From Flavisericum labens (GTDB lineage Bacteria > Bacteroidota > Bacteroidia > Flavobacteriales > Flavobacteriaceae), in contig NZ_JBJJBQ010000002.1 of NCBI RefSeq assembly GCF_045446075.1, positions 1-64,000 on the forward strand: 64,000 bases of DNA, in the 5' to 3' direction. Positions within the stretch are counted from its first letter, which is position 1. Each line of letters opens with the position of its first letter. A program made the position numbers and the translations under genes. This document shows, piece after piece, positions 26,543 through 36,235 of the stretch. The notes beneath the pieces were generated by a model. It made no database searches. It worked only from the letters and a program-made list of their open reading frames with translations, and was not told where the DNA came from.

Positions 26543-26598
26543 TTATATGTTAAGTTTAATAAAAGCGGCATCATGCCGTCCCTTAAACTAACATATAA
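26543..26598. repeat. Long imperfect hairpin downstream of guaA
   Basis: TTATATGTTA (26543-26552) pairs with 26589-26598, GTTTAA (26554-26559) with 26583-26588, and CGGCAT (26566-26571) with ATGCCG (26573-26578). The result is a 56-base structure, with internal bulges and a small loop. There is no T-run on either side, so it is not a standard terminator. It may stabilise the 3' end of the guaA mRNA. Confidence 0.55.
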
Positions 26599-26656
26599 CG
26601 TATATAAGTAAATACTTAGCGTTTTTATTATATTTATGGTTTTCACATCAAAAAGT

Positions 26657-28606
26657 ATGAGTAGATTTTTCTTAGCAATAGTTCTGGTTTTAGTATTCGG
26701 TTTTACATCCTTAAATGCACAAAATTTTAGTACCCATAAGGTCAAAAAAGGGGAGACCATTGAAGAAATTTCCAAAAAATATTATGTAACACCCTACGAT
26801 ATTTATAAGCTAAACCCAGATGCCAAAGAAGGTTTAAAGCCCAATACCATACTCATTATTCCAATATCTAAGGCGCAAAAGCCCGAAATTATTGTCACCA
26901 AAGAACTGCAAGGTTATAAAGAACATAAAACCAAGCGCAAGGAAACGCTGTACAGCCTAACCAAACGTTATAATGTTTCGGAAGAAGAAATTAAAAAACA
27001 CAATAAATTTTTATACGCCAATACCTTAAAAAAGGGTGATAAAATTCAAATTCCAATCTATAAAATAACTGAAACGATTGAGGAGGTTGAAACAACGAAG
27101 CCCTACACGGTTAAACCAAAAGAAGGTAAGTGGCGTATTGCCTATAAGTTTGGAATATCGGTAAGCGAATTGGAAGCTCTCAATCCAGATATGGCTGAGG
27201 TTTTAAAAGTTGGCGAAGTTATAAATGTACCAAATTTAGATTCAGGAGAACAAAAGGTTGTAGACGAAAAGTATGGCTACTACAAGGTATTGCCAAAAGA
27301 AGGTTTTTACCGATTGAAACTGAAACTAGGTCTAGAGCAAGATGAGATTGAAGCTTTAAATCCAGAATTAAAGGAAAGCGGTTTAAAAGAAGGTATGATT
27401 TTGAAAATACCTAATACGAGTTCCACAGAGGGTTTTTCAATATCAAAAAATATTAATTTAATTGATAGTATTTCAGATTTTAGTACAAAACGCATAGCTA
27501 TACTATTGCCTTTCAGGTTGAATCGTGTAGAGTTTGATACGGTCGCCGATACTAAAAAAAGCATTAATAACGACCCTTATTTAAGCACATCTTTAGATTT
27601 TCATACTGGTGTCCTAATGGCTGTTGACTCGCTAAAATCATTAGGTGTTTCGTTAAAAGTTGATATTTATGACACCAAGAACGAGATAAGTGAAATATCA
27701 CGAATAATTAGAGAAAATAATTTTGACGATGTTGATGCGGTTATAGGTCCATTAACAACTAGGAACTTTGAGAGAGCGGCTTCAGAACTTAGACGTTACA
27801 ATACCCCGATAGTGTCTCCAATTGGCACAAAATTAAATTTGTATGATAATGTGTTTCAAGCGAGACCCTCAGATGACTTATTGAAAAGTAAAGTTGTGAG
27901 TTTTGTAAAATCCGATACCTTGGAAAAAAATGTTTTAATCATTCATGATACAAAGAATACGGCTATTTACAATGAGTTAAAGCGTGAATTTGGTTATGCT
28001 AAACATGTACTCTCTAGAAAGAATAAAGACGGGGAAGACGAGTTTTTTGTAACGCCTGAAGATATAGAGGATGCTTTAAAACCAGGAAAAAACGTTGTGT
28101 TTTTAGAAACACAAAATGCAGGTTTTGCGGCTAATGTTACGAGTGTTTTGGCTTCACTAATTAGAACTGGTGATGCTCCAGCTAGAAATGGTGAAGACGA
28201 AGAAAAGGAAGAACCAAGGGAAATTGTTTTGGTAACCACTGATCGAAATTCAGCTTTTGTTGGTGACCAAATAAATAACACCCATTTGTCCAAACTTCAG
28301 TTTCATTTTGCAACTGGAACAAAAGATTATAATGAAAATGATAACCAAATATTTTTAAGGAAGTACACGCAATTATACAATATTACACCAAATAATAAAG
28401 CGGTTAAGGGGTTTGATTTAACTATGGATGTGGTATTACGTTTGGTGTCCTCCGATGATTTGTACTTGTCTGCAAAAAACACTCCTTTAACCGAGTACAT
28501 TGAAAACAAATTCGGGTACAAAAAGAAACTTATGGGCGGTTATTACAATGACACCGCTTACCTTGTGAAATATGACAACCTATCTATTGTTGAGGTAAAA
28601 CAATAA
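26657..28606 (+). CDS. LysM and PBP1-like lipoglycan/peptidoglycan-binding protein
   Basis: An exported protein of about 650 residues. The ATG at 26657 starts a signal peptide (MSRFFLAIVLVLVFGFTSLNAQ); an ATG at 26636 would add seven residues. Four LysM-like repeats follow (about 28-70, 85-130, 145-190 and 202-250 from this start), with the pattern KKGETIEEISKKY, KRKETLYSLTKRY and similar. From about 280 on it has a periplasmic binding protein fold like LppC or amino-acid-binding type 1 proteins (ILLPFRLNR..., VDAVIGPLTTRNFERAAS). The fusion suggests that it binds the cell wall and a small ligand or acts as an assembly factor for peptidoglycan synthesis. Which ligand is unknown. Confidence 0.82.
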   Translation: MSRFFLAIVLVLVFGFTSLNAQNFSTHKVKKGETIEEISKKYYVTPYDIYKLNPDAKEGLKPNTILIIPISKAQKPEIIVTKELQGYKEHKTKRKETLYSLTKRYNVSEEEIKKHNKFLYANTLKKGDKIQIPIYKITETIEEVETTKPYTVKPKEGKWRIAYKFGISVSELEALNPDMAEVLKVGEVINVPNLDSGEQKVVDEKYGYYKVLPKEGFYRLKLKLGLEQDEIEALNPELKESGLKEGMILKIPNTSSTEGFSISKNINLIDSISDFSTKRIAILLPFRLNRVEFDTVADTKKSINNDPYLSTSLDFHTGVLMAVDSLKSLGVSLKVDIYDTKNEISEISRIIRENNFDDVDAVIGPLTTRNFERAASELRRYNTPIVSPIGTKLNLYDNVFQARPSDDLLKSKVVSFVKSDTLEKNVLIIHDTKNTAIYNELKREFGYAKHVLSRKNKDGEDEFFVTPEDIEDALKPGKNVVFLETQNAGFAANVTSVLASLIRTGDAPARNGEDEEKEEPREIVLVTTDRNSAFVGDQINNTHLSKLQFHFATGTKDYNENDNQIFLRKYTQLYNITPNNKAVKGFDLTMDVVLRLVSSDDLYLSAKNTPLTEYIENKFGYKKKLMGGYYNDTAYLVKYDNLSIVEVKQ

Positions 28607-28638
28607 GCTAAAATGCTTGACGTTTTATATTCAATAAA

Positions 28639-29193
28639 ATGGTGTTTTCTTTAAAATATATTATTCTGTTTTGTTGGTTTACTATTGGTTTTAAACAAGA
28701 CCAACCTGTAAAGTCATGGAATGAATCGTATCGATTGTCATGGTCAGACTTTAGAGCAAAACCAGATAATTTAGTAAGTGCTGCAGCTATTACGGCATCA
28801 GGAATTACATTTGGTTTTTCCATAAAGCAAACCGACAAAAATCAAGTAATAAGTTACTCCACCGAGATTCATGCACATTTTTACCCCGAATCGTCATGGT
28901 ATAAAAAGGGAAGGGCAGATAATCACGTTTTAGGTCATGAGCAATTGCATTTTGATATTACAGAGCTTTATGCCCGAAAGTTGAGACTACGTATTGGACG
29001 GTTGAAGGTATCTAACACTATTGGAAAGAAACTTAAAGAAATTAATGAATCCATAAATTTTGAGCTTGCCGAAGTGCAAAACCGCTATGATAAAGAGACG
29101 GATTTTTCCAGAAATCAGGAATCTCAAATCAAATGGAAAGTGTATATTCAGGCTGAGCTTCAAAAACTCTCAAAATTCAAATCTGTAGATTAA
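28639..29193 (+). CDS. Exported HExxH protein, possible zinc peptidase
   Basis: A 184-residue protein beginning with a hydrophobic segment (MVFSLKYIILFCWFTIGF), probably a signal or anchor. The only motif is HEQLH at 100-104, an HExxH zinc-binding pattern within VLGHEQLHFDITELYARKLR. The segment SWNESYRLSWSDFRAKPD near 26-43 is typical of the DUF922-like group, which also carries HExxH. A basic C-terminal helical region follows. The gene lies 32 bases after the LysM-PBP1 gene and 5 bases before the DUF3820 gene, so it could act on the cell envelope; that is inference. Activity is not proven by sequence. Confidence 0.6.
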   Translation: MVFSLKYIILFCWFTIGFKQDQPVKSWNESYRLSWSDFRAKPDNLVSAAAITASGITFGFSIKQTDKNQVISYSTEIHAHFYPESSWYKKGRADNHVLGHEQLHFDITELYARKLRLRIGRLKVSNTIGKKLKEINESINFELAEVQNRYDKETDFSRNQESQIKWKVYIQAELQKLSKFKSVD

Positions 29194-29198
29194 ATCTG

Positions 29199-29426
29199 AT
29201 GCTTCCAGACAAACAATTTTTAATAGACTTAGCCCATACCAAAATGCCCTTTGGGAAATATAAGGATAGGTATTTAATCGATTTGCCCGAGTATTATGTG
29301 GTTTGGTACCATAGCAAAGGTTTTCCAAAAGGTAAATTGGGCGATATGCTAAAACAAGTCTACGAGCTAAAGCTTAATGGCCTGGAAGATTTAATTCGGA
29401 ATATTAAAAGGCGATACCCTAAATAA
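29199..29426 (+). CDS. DUF3820 family small protein
   Basis: A 75-residue protein of the DUF3820 type. It has the conserved block MPFGKYKDRYLIDLPEYYV near residues 15-33, rich in Lys and aromatic residues, with a Lys/Arg-rich tail (IRNIKRRYPK). There is no signal peptide. The function of the family is not known. The start is five bases after the stop of the HExxH gene, which points to a shared transcript. Confidence 0.75.
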   Translation: MLPDKQFLIDLAHTKMPFGKYKDRYLIDLPEYYVVWYHSKGFPKGKLGDMLKQVYELKLNGLEDLIRNIKRRYPK

Positions 29427-29617
29427 TTTTATTATCAAATAGCTTGTTTATAGCTTCTTTTCCTGTCTTTTTGGCAAGCCCCCGAGATGATAAGTTCAAT
29501 TTTGAACAAAACCAACAAGATTAAGAACATGATTTATGTCATTGAAAACCAGTTGTTCAATGCTTAAATTTAAAAGTTATTAAAAAACAATTTTTATAAT
29601 CTTTTAAATAGAAAATC

Positions 29618-32347
29618 ATGGAGTTATTAGAAGAAACAAAAGCTGGGGTTTACCGTTTTGGGGACAAACAGGCTGATGGAAATAGTGAAATGAAAAATCT
29701 TTTAGGAGGGAAGGGCGCAAATTTGGCAGAAATGAGCGCTATTGGTATACCGGTACCTCCAGGGTTTACAATCACGACCGAAATCTGTACGCAGTATAAT
29801 AGATTGGGAAGAGATGCGGTTATCGAAACTATTAAGGATGAAGTGGAAGCGTCCATCAAAAACATTGAGAATTTAATGGGGAGCGAATTTGGTGATAAAG
29901 ACAACCCATTACTGGTTTCTGTGCGCTCTGGAGCACGAGTTTCAATGCCAGGAATGATGGATACCGTTTTAAATTTAGGAATGAATGACGAAGTAGTTTT
30001 AGGGCTGGCTAAAAAGACCAATAATGAACAATTTGCTTGGGATTCTTATCGACGCTTTATTCAAATGTATGGAGGTGTGGTTTTAGGTATGAAACCTGCT
30101 TCAAAAGATGATATTGACCCTTTTGAAGAAATCATGGAACACCTAAAAGAAAAAAGAAACATTAAACTAGATACTGAATTTTCCATTCAAGATTTAAAAG
30201 ATTTGGTTTATGATTTCAAAGATGCTGTAAAAAAACGAACAGGACACAGTTTTCCAACAGACCCATGGGAGCAACTTTGGGGTGCCGTTATTGCGGTGTT
30301 TAATAGTTGGAACGGTGATAGAGCCGTTTATTATAGAAATATGCATGGTTATCCCGCCGATTGGGGAACGGCCGTAAATGTACAGGCCATGGTATATGGT
30401 AATATGGGTGATAATTCTGGAACGGGAGTTTGTTTTACCCGTGATGCAGGCACTGGAGAGAATGTTTTTAATGGCGAGTATTTAATCAATGCCCAAGGTG
30501 AAGATGTCGTTGCAGGGGTAAGAACACCGCAACAAATTACCAAATTAGGTTCGAAGCGATGGGCAGAATTGGCTCAAATAGAAGAGCAGGACAGAAAAGA
30601 GAATTATCCCTCTTTGGAAGAACTTATGCCCACAATATTTGAGGAACTGGATTCTTACCAAAAAACTCTTGAAGAGCATTATCGAGATATGCAGGATATG
30701 GAGTTCACCATTCAAGATGGAAAATTGTGGATACTTCAAACCAGAAATGGTAAACGCACAGGGGCGGCCATGGTTAAAATTGCCATAGATTTATTGAAAG
30801 AAGGCAAAATTGATGAAAAAGAGGCATTGTTAAGAGTTGAACCTAATAAATTGGATGAATTGCTGCACCCTGTTTTTGATTCAAAAGCTTTAAAAAAAGC
30901 ACATGTTATTGCTCAAGGCCTACCAGCTTCGCCAGGAGCAGCCACTGGGAAAATCGTGTTTTTTGCAGATGAGGCCAATAAATTTAGAAGCAGCATTTTA
31001 GTTCGTATTGAAACCTCTCCCGAAGATCTGGAAGGTATGAATATAGCCAAGGGCATTTTAACCGCACGTGGAGGTATGACATCACACGCGGCCGTTGTTG
31101 CGAGAGGTATGGGTAAATGCTGTATTTCTGGTGCTGGAGCCTTAAAAATTAATTACAAAACAAGAACCCTTACCGTTGGAGGCCAGGAGTTTCATGAAGG
31201 CGATTGGATTTCCTTAAACGGTTCAACCGGAAACATTATTGAGGGGAAAGTAGAAACTGCCGAACCTGAACTTACTGGGGAATTTGCCCAAATCATGAAG
31301 CTTTCCGATAAGTATGGTGTTATGAAAGTGCGCACCAATGCAGATACACCTAAAGATGCCAAAGTAGCCAGAAATTTTGGAGCTCAAGGTATTGGTTTGA
31401 CAAGGACTGAGCATATGTTCTTTGAACTAGATAGAATTAAAGCCATGCGCGAAATGATTTTAGCGGATACCGTTAAGGGTAGAAAACTTGCTTTGCAAGA
31501 TTTATTACCAATGCAACGTGAGGATTTCGAAGGTATTTTTGAAGCAATGGAAGGTTTACCGGTTACAATTAGATTGTTGGATCCACCATTGCATGAATTT
31601 GTACCTCATCAATTGGCTACCCAAAAAGAACTTGCTGACGAGATGCATATTTCATTACAAGCCGTAAAAAATAAAGTAGCAGAGTTGGAAGAATTTAACC
31701 CCATGTTGGGCCATAGAGGTTGTAGGTTGGGTAATACCTACCCAGAAATTACCGAAATGCAAACGCGCGCCATAATAGAAGCGGCTTTAAATCTTAAAGA
31801 AAAAGGAATGACAGTAGTTCCTGAAATTATGGTACCGTTGATTGGCACAGTTAAAGAATTTGAAGCTCAGGAAAAAATTATTAGAGATACGGCCAATACT
31901 GTTTTTGAAGAAAGAAAAGATAGTGTAGATTATTTCGTAGGAACTATGATTGAAATTCCTCGTGCTGCTTTAATGGCCGATAAAATTGCAGAGAAGGCGG
32001 ATTTCTTTTCCTTTGGAACAAACGACTTAACACAAATGACTTTTGGGTATTCCCGTGATGATGCCAGCAAGTTTTTACCAATTTATATCGAAAAAGGTAT
32101 TTTAAAAGTTGATCCCTTTGAAGTTTTAGATCAGGAAGGTGTCGGCCAGTTGGTAAAAATGGGGACAGAACGTGGCAGAAGCGTTAAGCCTAATTTAAAA
32201 GTTGGAATATGCGGTGAGCATGGCGGTGAACCTAGTTCCGTAGAATTTTGTTATAAGACAGGAATGGATTACGTAAGCTGCTCGCCATATAGAGTGCCTA
32301 TTGCACGATTGGTTGCTGCACAAGCTGTTATAAAAGAGGCGATTTAA
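29618..32347 (+). CDS. ppdK: Pyruvate, phosphate dikinase
   Basis: Interconverts pyruvate, ATP and phosphate with PEP, AMP and pyrophosphate. At 909 residues it has the full family layout: an N-terminal ATP-grasp domain starting GGKGANLAEMSAIGIPVPPGF (the second half of this reads as FGIP-type in relatives), the phosphohistidine domain with the catalytic His in GGMTSHAAVVARGMG near residue 490, and the C-terminal PEP-binding barrel with FGTNDLTQMTFGYSRDD near 800-816 and the Cys-containing KVGICGEHGGEPSSVEF near 858-874. The gene is followed by a bidirectional terminator. It may serve gluconeogenesis or use of pyrophosphate, depending on the growth state. Confidence 0.95.
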   Translation: MELLEETKAGVYRFGDKQADGNSEMKNLLGGKGANLAEMSAIGIPVPPGFTITTEICTQYNRLGRDAVIETIKDEVEASIKNIENLMGSEFGDKDNPLLVSVRSGARVSMPGMMDTVLNLGMNDEVVLGLAKKTNNEQFAWDSYRRFIQMYGGVVLGMKPASKDDIDPFEEIMEHLKEKRNIKLDTEFSIQDLKDLVYDFKDAVKKRTGHSFPTDPWEQLWGAVIAVFNSWNGDRAVYYRNMHGYPADWGTAVNVQAMVYGNMGDNSGTGVCFTRDAGTGENVFNGEYLINAQGEDVVAGVRTPQQITKLGSKRWAELAQIEEQDRKENYPSLEELMPTIFEELDSYQKTLEEHYRDMQDMEFTIQDGKLWILQTRNGKRTGAAMVKIAIDLLKEGKIDEKEALLRVEPNKLDELLHPVFDSKALKKAHVIAQGLPASPGAATGKIVFFADEANKFRSSILVRIETSPEDLEGMNIAKGILTARGGMTSHAAVVARGMGKCCISGAGALKINYKTRTLTVGGQEFHEGDWISLNGSTGNIIEGKVETAEPELTGEFAQIMKLSDKYGVMKVRTNADTPKDAKVARNFGAQGIGLTRTEHMFFELDRIKAMREMILADTVKGRKLALQDLLPMQREDFEGIFEAMEGLPVTIRLLDPPLHEFVPHQLATQKELADEMHISLQAVKNKVAELEEFNPMLGHRGCRLGNTYPEITEMQTRAIIEAALNLKEKGMTVVPEIMVPLIGTVKEFEAQEKIIRDTANTVFEERKDSVDYFVGTMIEIPRAALMADKIAEKADFFSFGTNDLTQMTFGYSRDDASKFLPIYIEKGILKVDPFEVLDQEGVGQLVKMGTERGRSVKPNLKVGICGEHGGEPSSVEFCYKTGMDYVSCSPYRVPIARLVAAQAVIKEAI

Positions 32348-32366
32348 AGAATTATAAATTAAAATT

Positions 32367-32400
32367 AAAAGGCGGATAAAGATTTATTTATCCGTCTTTT
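32367..32400. terminator. Bidirectional terminator between ppdK and purL
   Basis: A 14-bp stem with one G-U pair (32367-32380 with 32387-32400, six-base loop) has A- and T-runs at its two ends, so it can stop transcription from either side. It lies between the convergent ppdK and purL genes. Confidence 0.85.
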
Positions 32401-32422
32401 AATTATTAGATGTTCAATCAAC

Positions 32423-35400
32423 TTATTTCTTTTCAATCCATAACCTAGCATTTACAAATGCCTCCAACCAAGGTGTAACCTCGTCTTTTCTGCTTTCAGG
32501 GTAATGTGCCCAATTCCATTGGAACGTAGAACGCTCAATATGTGGCATGGTAACTAAATGGCGTCCTGTTTTATCACACATCATGGCTGTGTTGAAATCT
32601 GAACCGTTTGGATTGTGTGGATAGCCTTCATAACCGTACTTAGCGACAATATGATATTGGTCTTCAGAATAAGGTAAGCTAAATTTTCCTTCACCATGCG
32701 AAATCCAAACACCCAAGGTGCTTCCTGCAAGTGTTGAAAGCATCACCGAATTGTTTTCTTGAATTTTTACCGAAGTAAAAGAACTTTCGTGTTTATGCGA
32801 GTTGTTGTGATGCATTTTGCCATGGATATCGTGGTCTGGGTTGATTTCTTCCAATTCCATAAATAACTGGCAACCGTTACAAATTCCAACAGATAAAGTG
32901 TCTTCCCTTTCAAAAAATTTATGAATAGCTCTATTTGCTTTTTCATTATATTTAATGGCACCCGCCCAACCTTTGGCAGAGCCTAAAACATCACTGTTGC
33001 TAAAACCACCAACGGCGCCTAAAAACTGAATATCTTCTAGTGTTTCGCGACCAGAAATTAAATCGGTCATGTGTACATCTTTTACATCGAAACCTGCTAA
33101 ATACATAGCGTTGGCCATTTCGCGCTCCGAGTTACTTCCTTTTTCACGTAGTATGGCTGCTTTTGGTCTTGAGTTTCCAATAGCTGGTAATTTGCCTGTA
33201 AAATGTTTTGGAAAGGTATATTGTAAAGCTTGGTTTTTGTAATTATCAAATCGGTCTTGCGCTAGACCGTTTGCTGTTTGTTTTTGATCCAAAAGGTAAG
33301 ACGTTTTGTACCAAACATCACGTAATCTAGAAACGGTTAAAGTAAATACATCAGTATGGTTGACAATACTTAAGGTGTCACTTTCGGTAACTTTTCCAAT
33401 GTTGACAAATTCAATATTAGCTTCCGAAAGGGGTTTTTCAATTGAATCATCCTTAGCTTGAATAACAATACCAGCGTTTTCTGCGAATAAAACTTTTAGT
33501 GAATCTTTCTCATCCAGTCTGGATAAGTCTAATTCAGCTCCCAAATTATGGTCTGCAAAACAAAGCTCTAACAACGTCGAAATTAGTCCGCCAGAAGCGA
33601 CATCGTGACCGGCCACTATTTGTTCGTTTCTTATTAGATTTTGAATGGTGTTAAAAACGATTTTTACGTAAGCCGAATCGTTTATATTCGGTGCATCGTT
33701 TCCAACTTTGTTCAATATTTGAGCAAAAGAACTTCCGCCTAATTTAAAGTTGTCTTTTGACAGATTGATGTAATAAATATCACCCGCATTTTTTTGTAAA
33801 ACAGGCTCCACCACTTTGTTGATATCGTTGCAATTTCCGGCTGCCGAAATAATGACGGTGCCTGGAGAAATTACATCTTCATTCGGGTATTTTTGCTTCA
33901 TGGAAAGCGAATCCTTTCCTGTTGGTACATTAATACCTAAATCGATGGCAAATTTTGAAACGGCTTCAACGGCTTCATATAAACGCGCATCTTCCCCATC
34001 ATTTTTACATGGCCACATCCAGTTTGCCGACAGAGAAATAGATTTTAATCCATCTTTTAAAGGTGCCCAAATGATATTTGTAAGGGCTTCAGTTATAGAG
34101 TTTCTACTTCCTGCCACCGGATTAATCAACCCAGAAATAGGGGAGTGCCCAATGGAAGTGGCAATACCTTCTTTTCCTTTAAAATCCAATGCCATTACAC
34201 CAACATTGTTAAGGGGCAATTGCAACGGGCCAGCGCATTGTTGTTTGGCTACTTTTCCGCCAACGCAACGGTCTACTTTATTTACCAACCAATCTTTACA
34301 GGCTACAGCTTCAAGCTGCAAAACTTGCTCTAAATAATTATGGAATTCATCAGAATTGTAAGCGACATCGCTATAATTTCTTTTTACGGTTTGGTCTGTC
34401 ATTACTGTTTTTGGCGAGCTTCCAAACATATCTTCCATAGCCAAATCCATAGGTTTGTTGCCTTTGGTTTTAGATTGAAAAGTAAAGCGGTCGTCACCAG
34501 TAACGTCACCAACGGTGTACATCGGCGAACGCTCGCGGTCTGCTATTCGATGTAAAAAGTCAATATGCTTTTCGCCAATAACCAAGCCCATACGCTCTTG
34601 AGATTCGTTACCGATAATTTCTTTATCAGAAAGCGTTGGGTCGCCAACAGGTAATTTGTCTAAATCGATTTTTCCACCAGTATCCTCAACCAGCTCAGAA
34701 AGACAATTTAAATGGCCTCCTGCACCGTGGTCGTGAATAGAAACAATGAAATTCTCATCACTCTCTACCATGCCACGAACGGCGTTTGCGGCACGTTTTT
34801 GCATCTCTGGGTTAGAACGTTGTACTGCATTTAACTCAATACCGGAAGCAAATTCCCCAGTGTCAGCAGATGAAACTGCGGCGCCACCCATACCAATACG
34901 GTAATTTTCACCGCCTAGAATAACTATTTTATCTCCTTTTTTAGGAGTGTCTTTTAGAGCTTGGTCTGTTTTACCATAGCCAATACCTCCAGCTTGCATA
35001 ATAACTTTGTCGAAGCCTAATTTACGAGCCTCTTCTTCATGTTCGAAAGTCAATACCGAACCACAAATTAGTGGTTGCCCAAATTTATTCCCAAAGTCCG
35101 AAGCACCGTTTGAGGCTTTTATCAAAATATCCATAGGTGTTTGGTACAACCAATCGCGTTCAGCAACGCCATTTTCCCATGGACGGTTTTCTTCTAAACG
35201 TGAATATGAGGTCATGTAAACCGCAGTTCCAGCTAAAGGTAGTGAGCCTTTTCCGCCGGCCAATCTATCGCGAATTTCACCACCAGAACCCGTTGCGGCA
35301 CCGTTAAAAGGCTCAACGGTAGTAGGGAAATTATGGGTTTCCGCTTTAAGCGAAATTACAGAATCGAAATCCTGAGTAGTATAATAATCAGGAATGTCGG

Positions 35401-36079
35401 CGCGTTTAGGAGCGAATTGTTCCACTTTCGGGCCTTTAATAAAAGCTACATTATCTTTATATGCCGAAACAATATCGTTTGGATGTGTTTCAGATGTTTT
35501 TCTAATCAGTTTAAAAAGCGACGTCGGTTTTTCTTCACCATCAATAACAAACGTACCGTTAAAAATTTTATGGCGACAATGTTCACTGTTTACTTGTGAA
35601 AATCCAAACACTTCAGAGTCGGTAAGGGGCCTGCCAATTTTCTTTGCTACACCCTCTAAATAAAGCACTTCTTCATCACTTAATGACAAACCTTCCTGAG
35701 CATTATAAGCAGCAATATCTTCAATGTTTAAAATTGGTTCAGGTTCAATATCAATGGTAAAAGACTTTTGGCTCAAACCATTAAATTTTTCCGAGATCAT
35801 CGGGTCGTAATTCTTAAAACCTTCAGCAACAGTTTCAAATTCTTCAATTCTAATAATGTCGGTAATGCCCATGTTTTGGGTGATTTCTACCGCATTAGTA
35901 CTCCAAGGGGTAATCATGGCAGCACGAGGCCCAACATAAAACGCATCCAGCGATGCTTGCTCAATTTTAGGCTGGTTGCCAAAAAGCCAGATTAATTTAG
36001 AAATGGTTTCAGAAGATAAATCTTTTGTTGTTTGAACAGCAAAAACCTTGCTATTTACGTTTCCAAAGAAATGAATCAT
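32423..36079 (-). CDS. purL: Phosphoribosylformylglycinamidine synthase (large single-chain form)
   Basis: Uses FGAR, glutamine and ATP to give FGAM in purine synthesis. The single 1218-residue chain fuses the synthetase and glutamine amidotransferase parts that are PurL, PurQ and PurS in other bacteria. The synthetase part has SEVFGFSQVNSEHCRHKIF near residue 160 and GAATGSGGEIRDRLAGGKG near 260. The amidotransferase domain at the C-terminus has the Cys in SVGICNGCQLFMELE near 1045 and the His in KFSLPYSEDQYHIVAKY. A -7 box lies 33 bases upstream of the start. The gene is convergent with ppdK. Confidence 0.95.
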   Translation of the reverse strand: MIHFFGNVNSKVFAVQTTKDLSSETISKLIWLFGNQPKIEQASLDAFYVGPRAAMITPWSTNAVEITQNMGITDIIRIEEFETVAEGFKNYDPMISEKFNGLSQKSFTIDIEPEPILNIEDIAAYNAQEGLSLSDEEVLYLEGVAKKIGRPLTDSEVFGFSQVNSEHCRHKIFNGTFVIDGEEKPTSLFKLIRKTSETHPNDIVSAYKDNVAFIKGPKVEQFAPKRADIPDYYTTQDFDSVISLKAETHNFPTTVEPFNGAATGSGGEIRDRLAGGKGSLPLAGTAVYMTSYSRLEENRPWENGVAERDWLYQTPMDILIKASNGASDFGNKFGQPLICGSVLTFEHEEEARKLGFDKVIMQAGGIGYGKTDQALKDTPKKGDKIVILGGENYRIGMGGAAVSSADTGEFASGIELNAVQRSNPEMQKRAANAVRGMVESDENFIVSIHDHGAGGHLNCLSELVEDTGGKIDLDKLPVGDPTLSDKEIIGNESQERMGLVIGEKHIDFLHRIADRERSPMYTVGDVTGDDRFTFQSKTKGNKPMDLAMEDMFGSSPKTVMTDQTVKRNYSDVAYNSDEFHNYLEQVLQLEAVACKDWLVNKVDRCVGGKVAKQQCAGPLQLPLNNVGVMALDFKGKEGIATSIGHSPISGLINPVAGSRNSITEALTNIIWAPLKDGLKSISLSANWMWPCKNDGEDARLYEAVEAVSKFAIDLGINVPTGKDSLSMKQKYPNEDVISPGTVIISAAGNCNDINKVVEPVLQKNAGDIYYINLSKDNFKLGGSSFAQILNKVGNDAPNINDSAYVKIVFNTIQNLIRNEQIVAGHDVASGGLISTLLELCFADHNLGAELDLSRLDEKDSLKVLFAENAGIVIQAKDDSIEKPLSEANIEFVNIGKVTESDTLSIVNHTDVFTLTVSRLRDVWYKTSYLLDQKQTANGLAQDRFDNYKNQALQYTFPKHFTGKLPAIGNSRPKAAILREKGSNSEREMANAMYLAGFDVKDVHMTDLISGRETLEDIQFLGAVGGFSNSDVLGSAKGWAGAIKYNEKANRAIHKFFEREDTLSVGICNGCQLFMELEEINPDHDIHGKMHHNNSHKHESSFTSVKIQENNSVMLSTLAGSTLGVWISHGEGKFSLPYSEDQYHIVAKYGYEGYPHNPNGSDFNTAMMCDKTGRHLVTMPHIERSTFQWNWAHYPESRKDEVTPWLEAFVNARLWIEKK

Positions 36080-36111
36080 TAGGTTTGAATTTGTTAGTGT
36101 TTCAGAAAATG

Positions 36112-36119
36112 CAAAAATA
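36112..36119 (-). promoter_or_regulatory. -7 box of purL
   Basis: On the minus strand TATTTTTG (36119-36112) matches TAnnTTTG exactly and lies 33 bases before the purL start. No -33 TTG stands at the usual distance. Confidence 0.45.
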
Positions 36120-36235
36120 CACTTTTTTACCCATTCCTAGCCCCTTTTTTTCTCAAGAAAGGTTGGTTATCAACAGTATTTTAACAAGGTTTATTGTGTT
36201 TAATTTTCTTTATATTTAGAGAATAAAACAATGAT

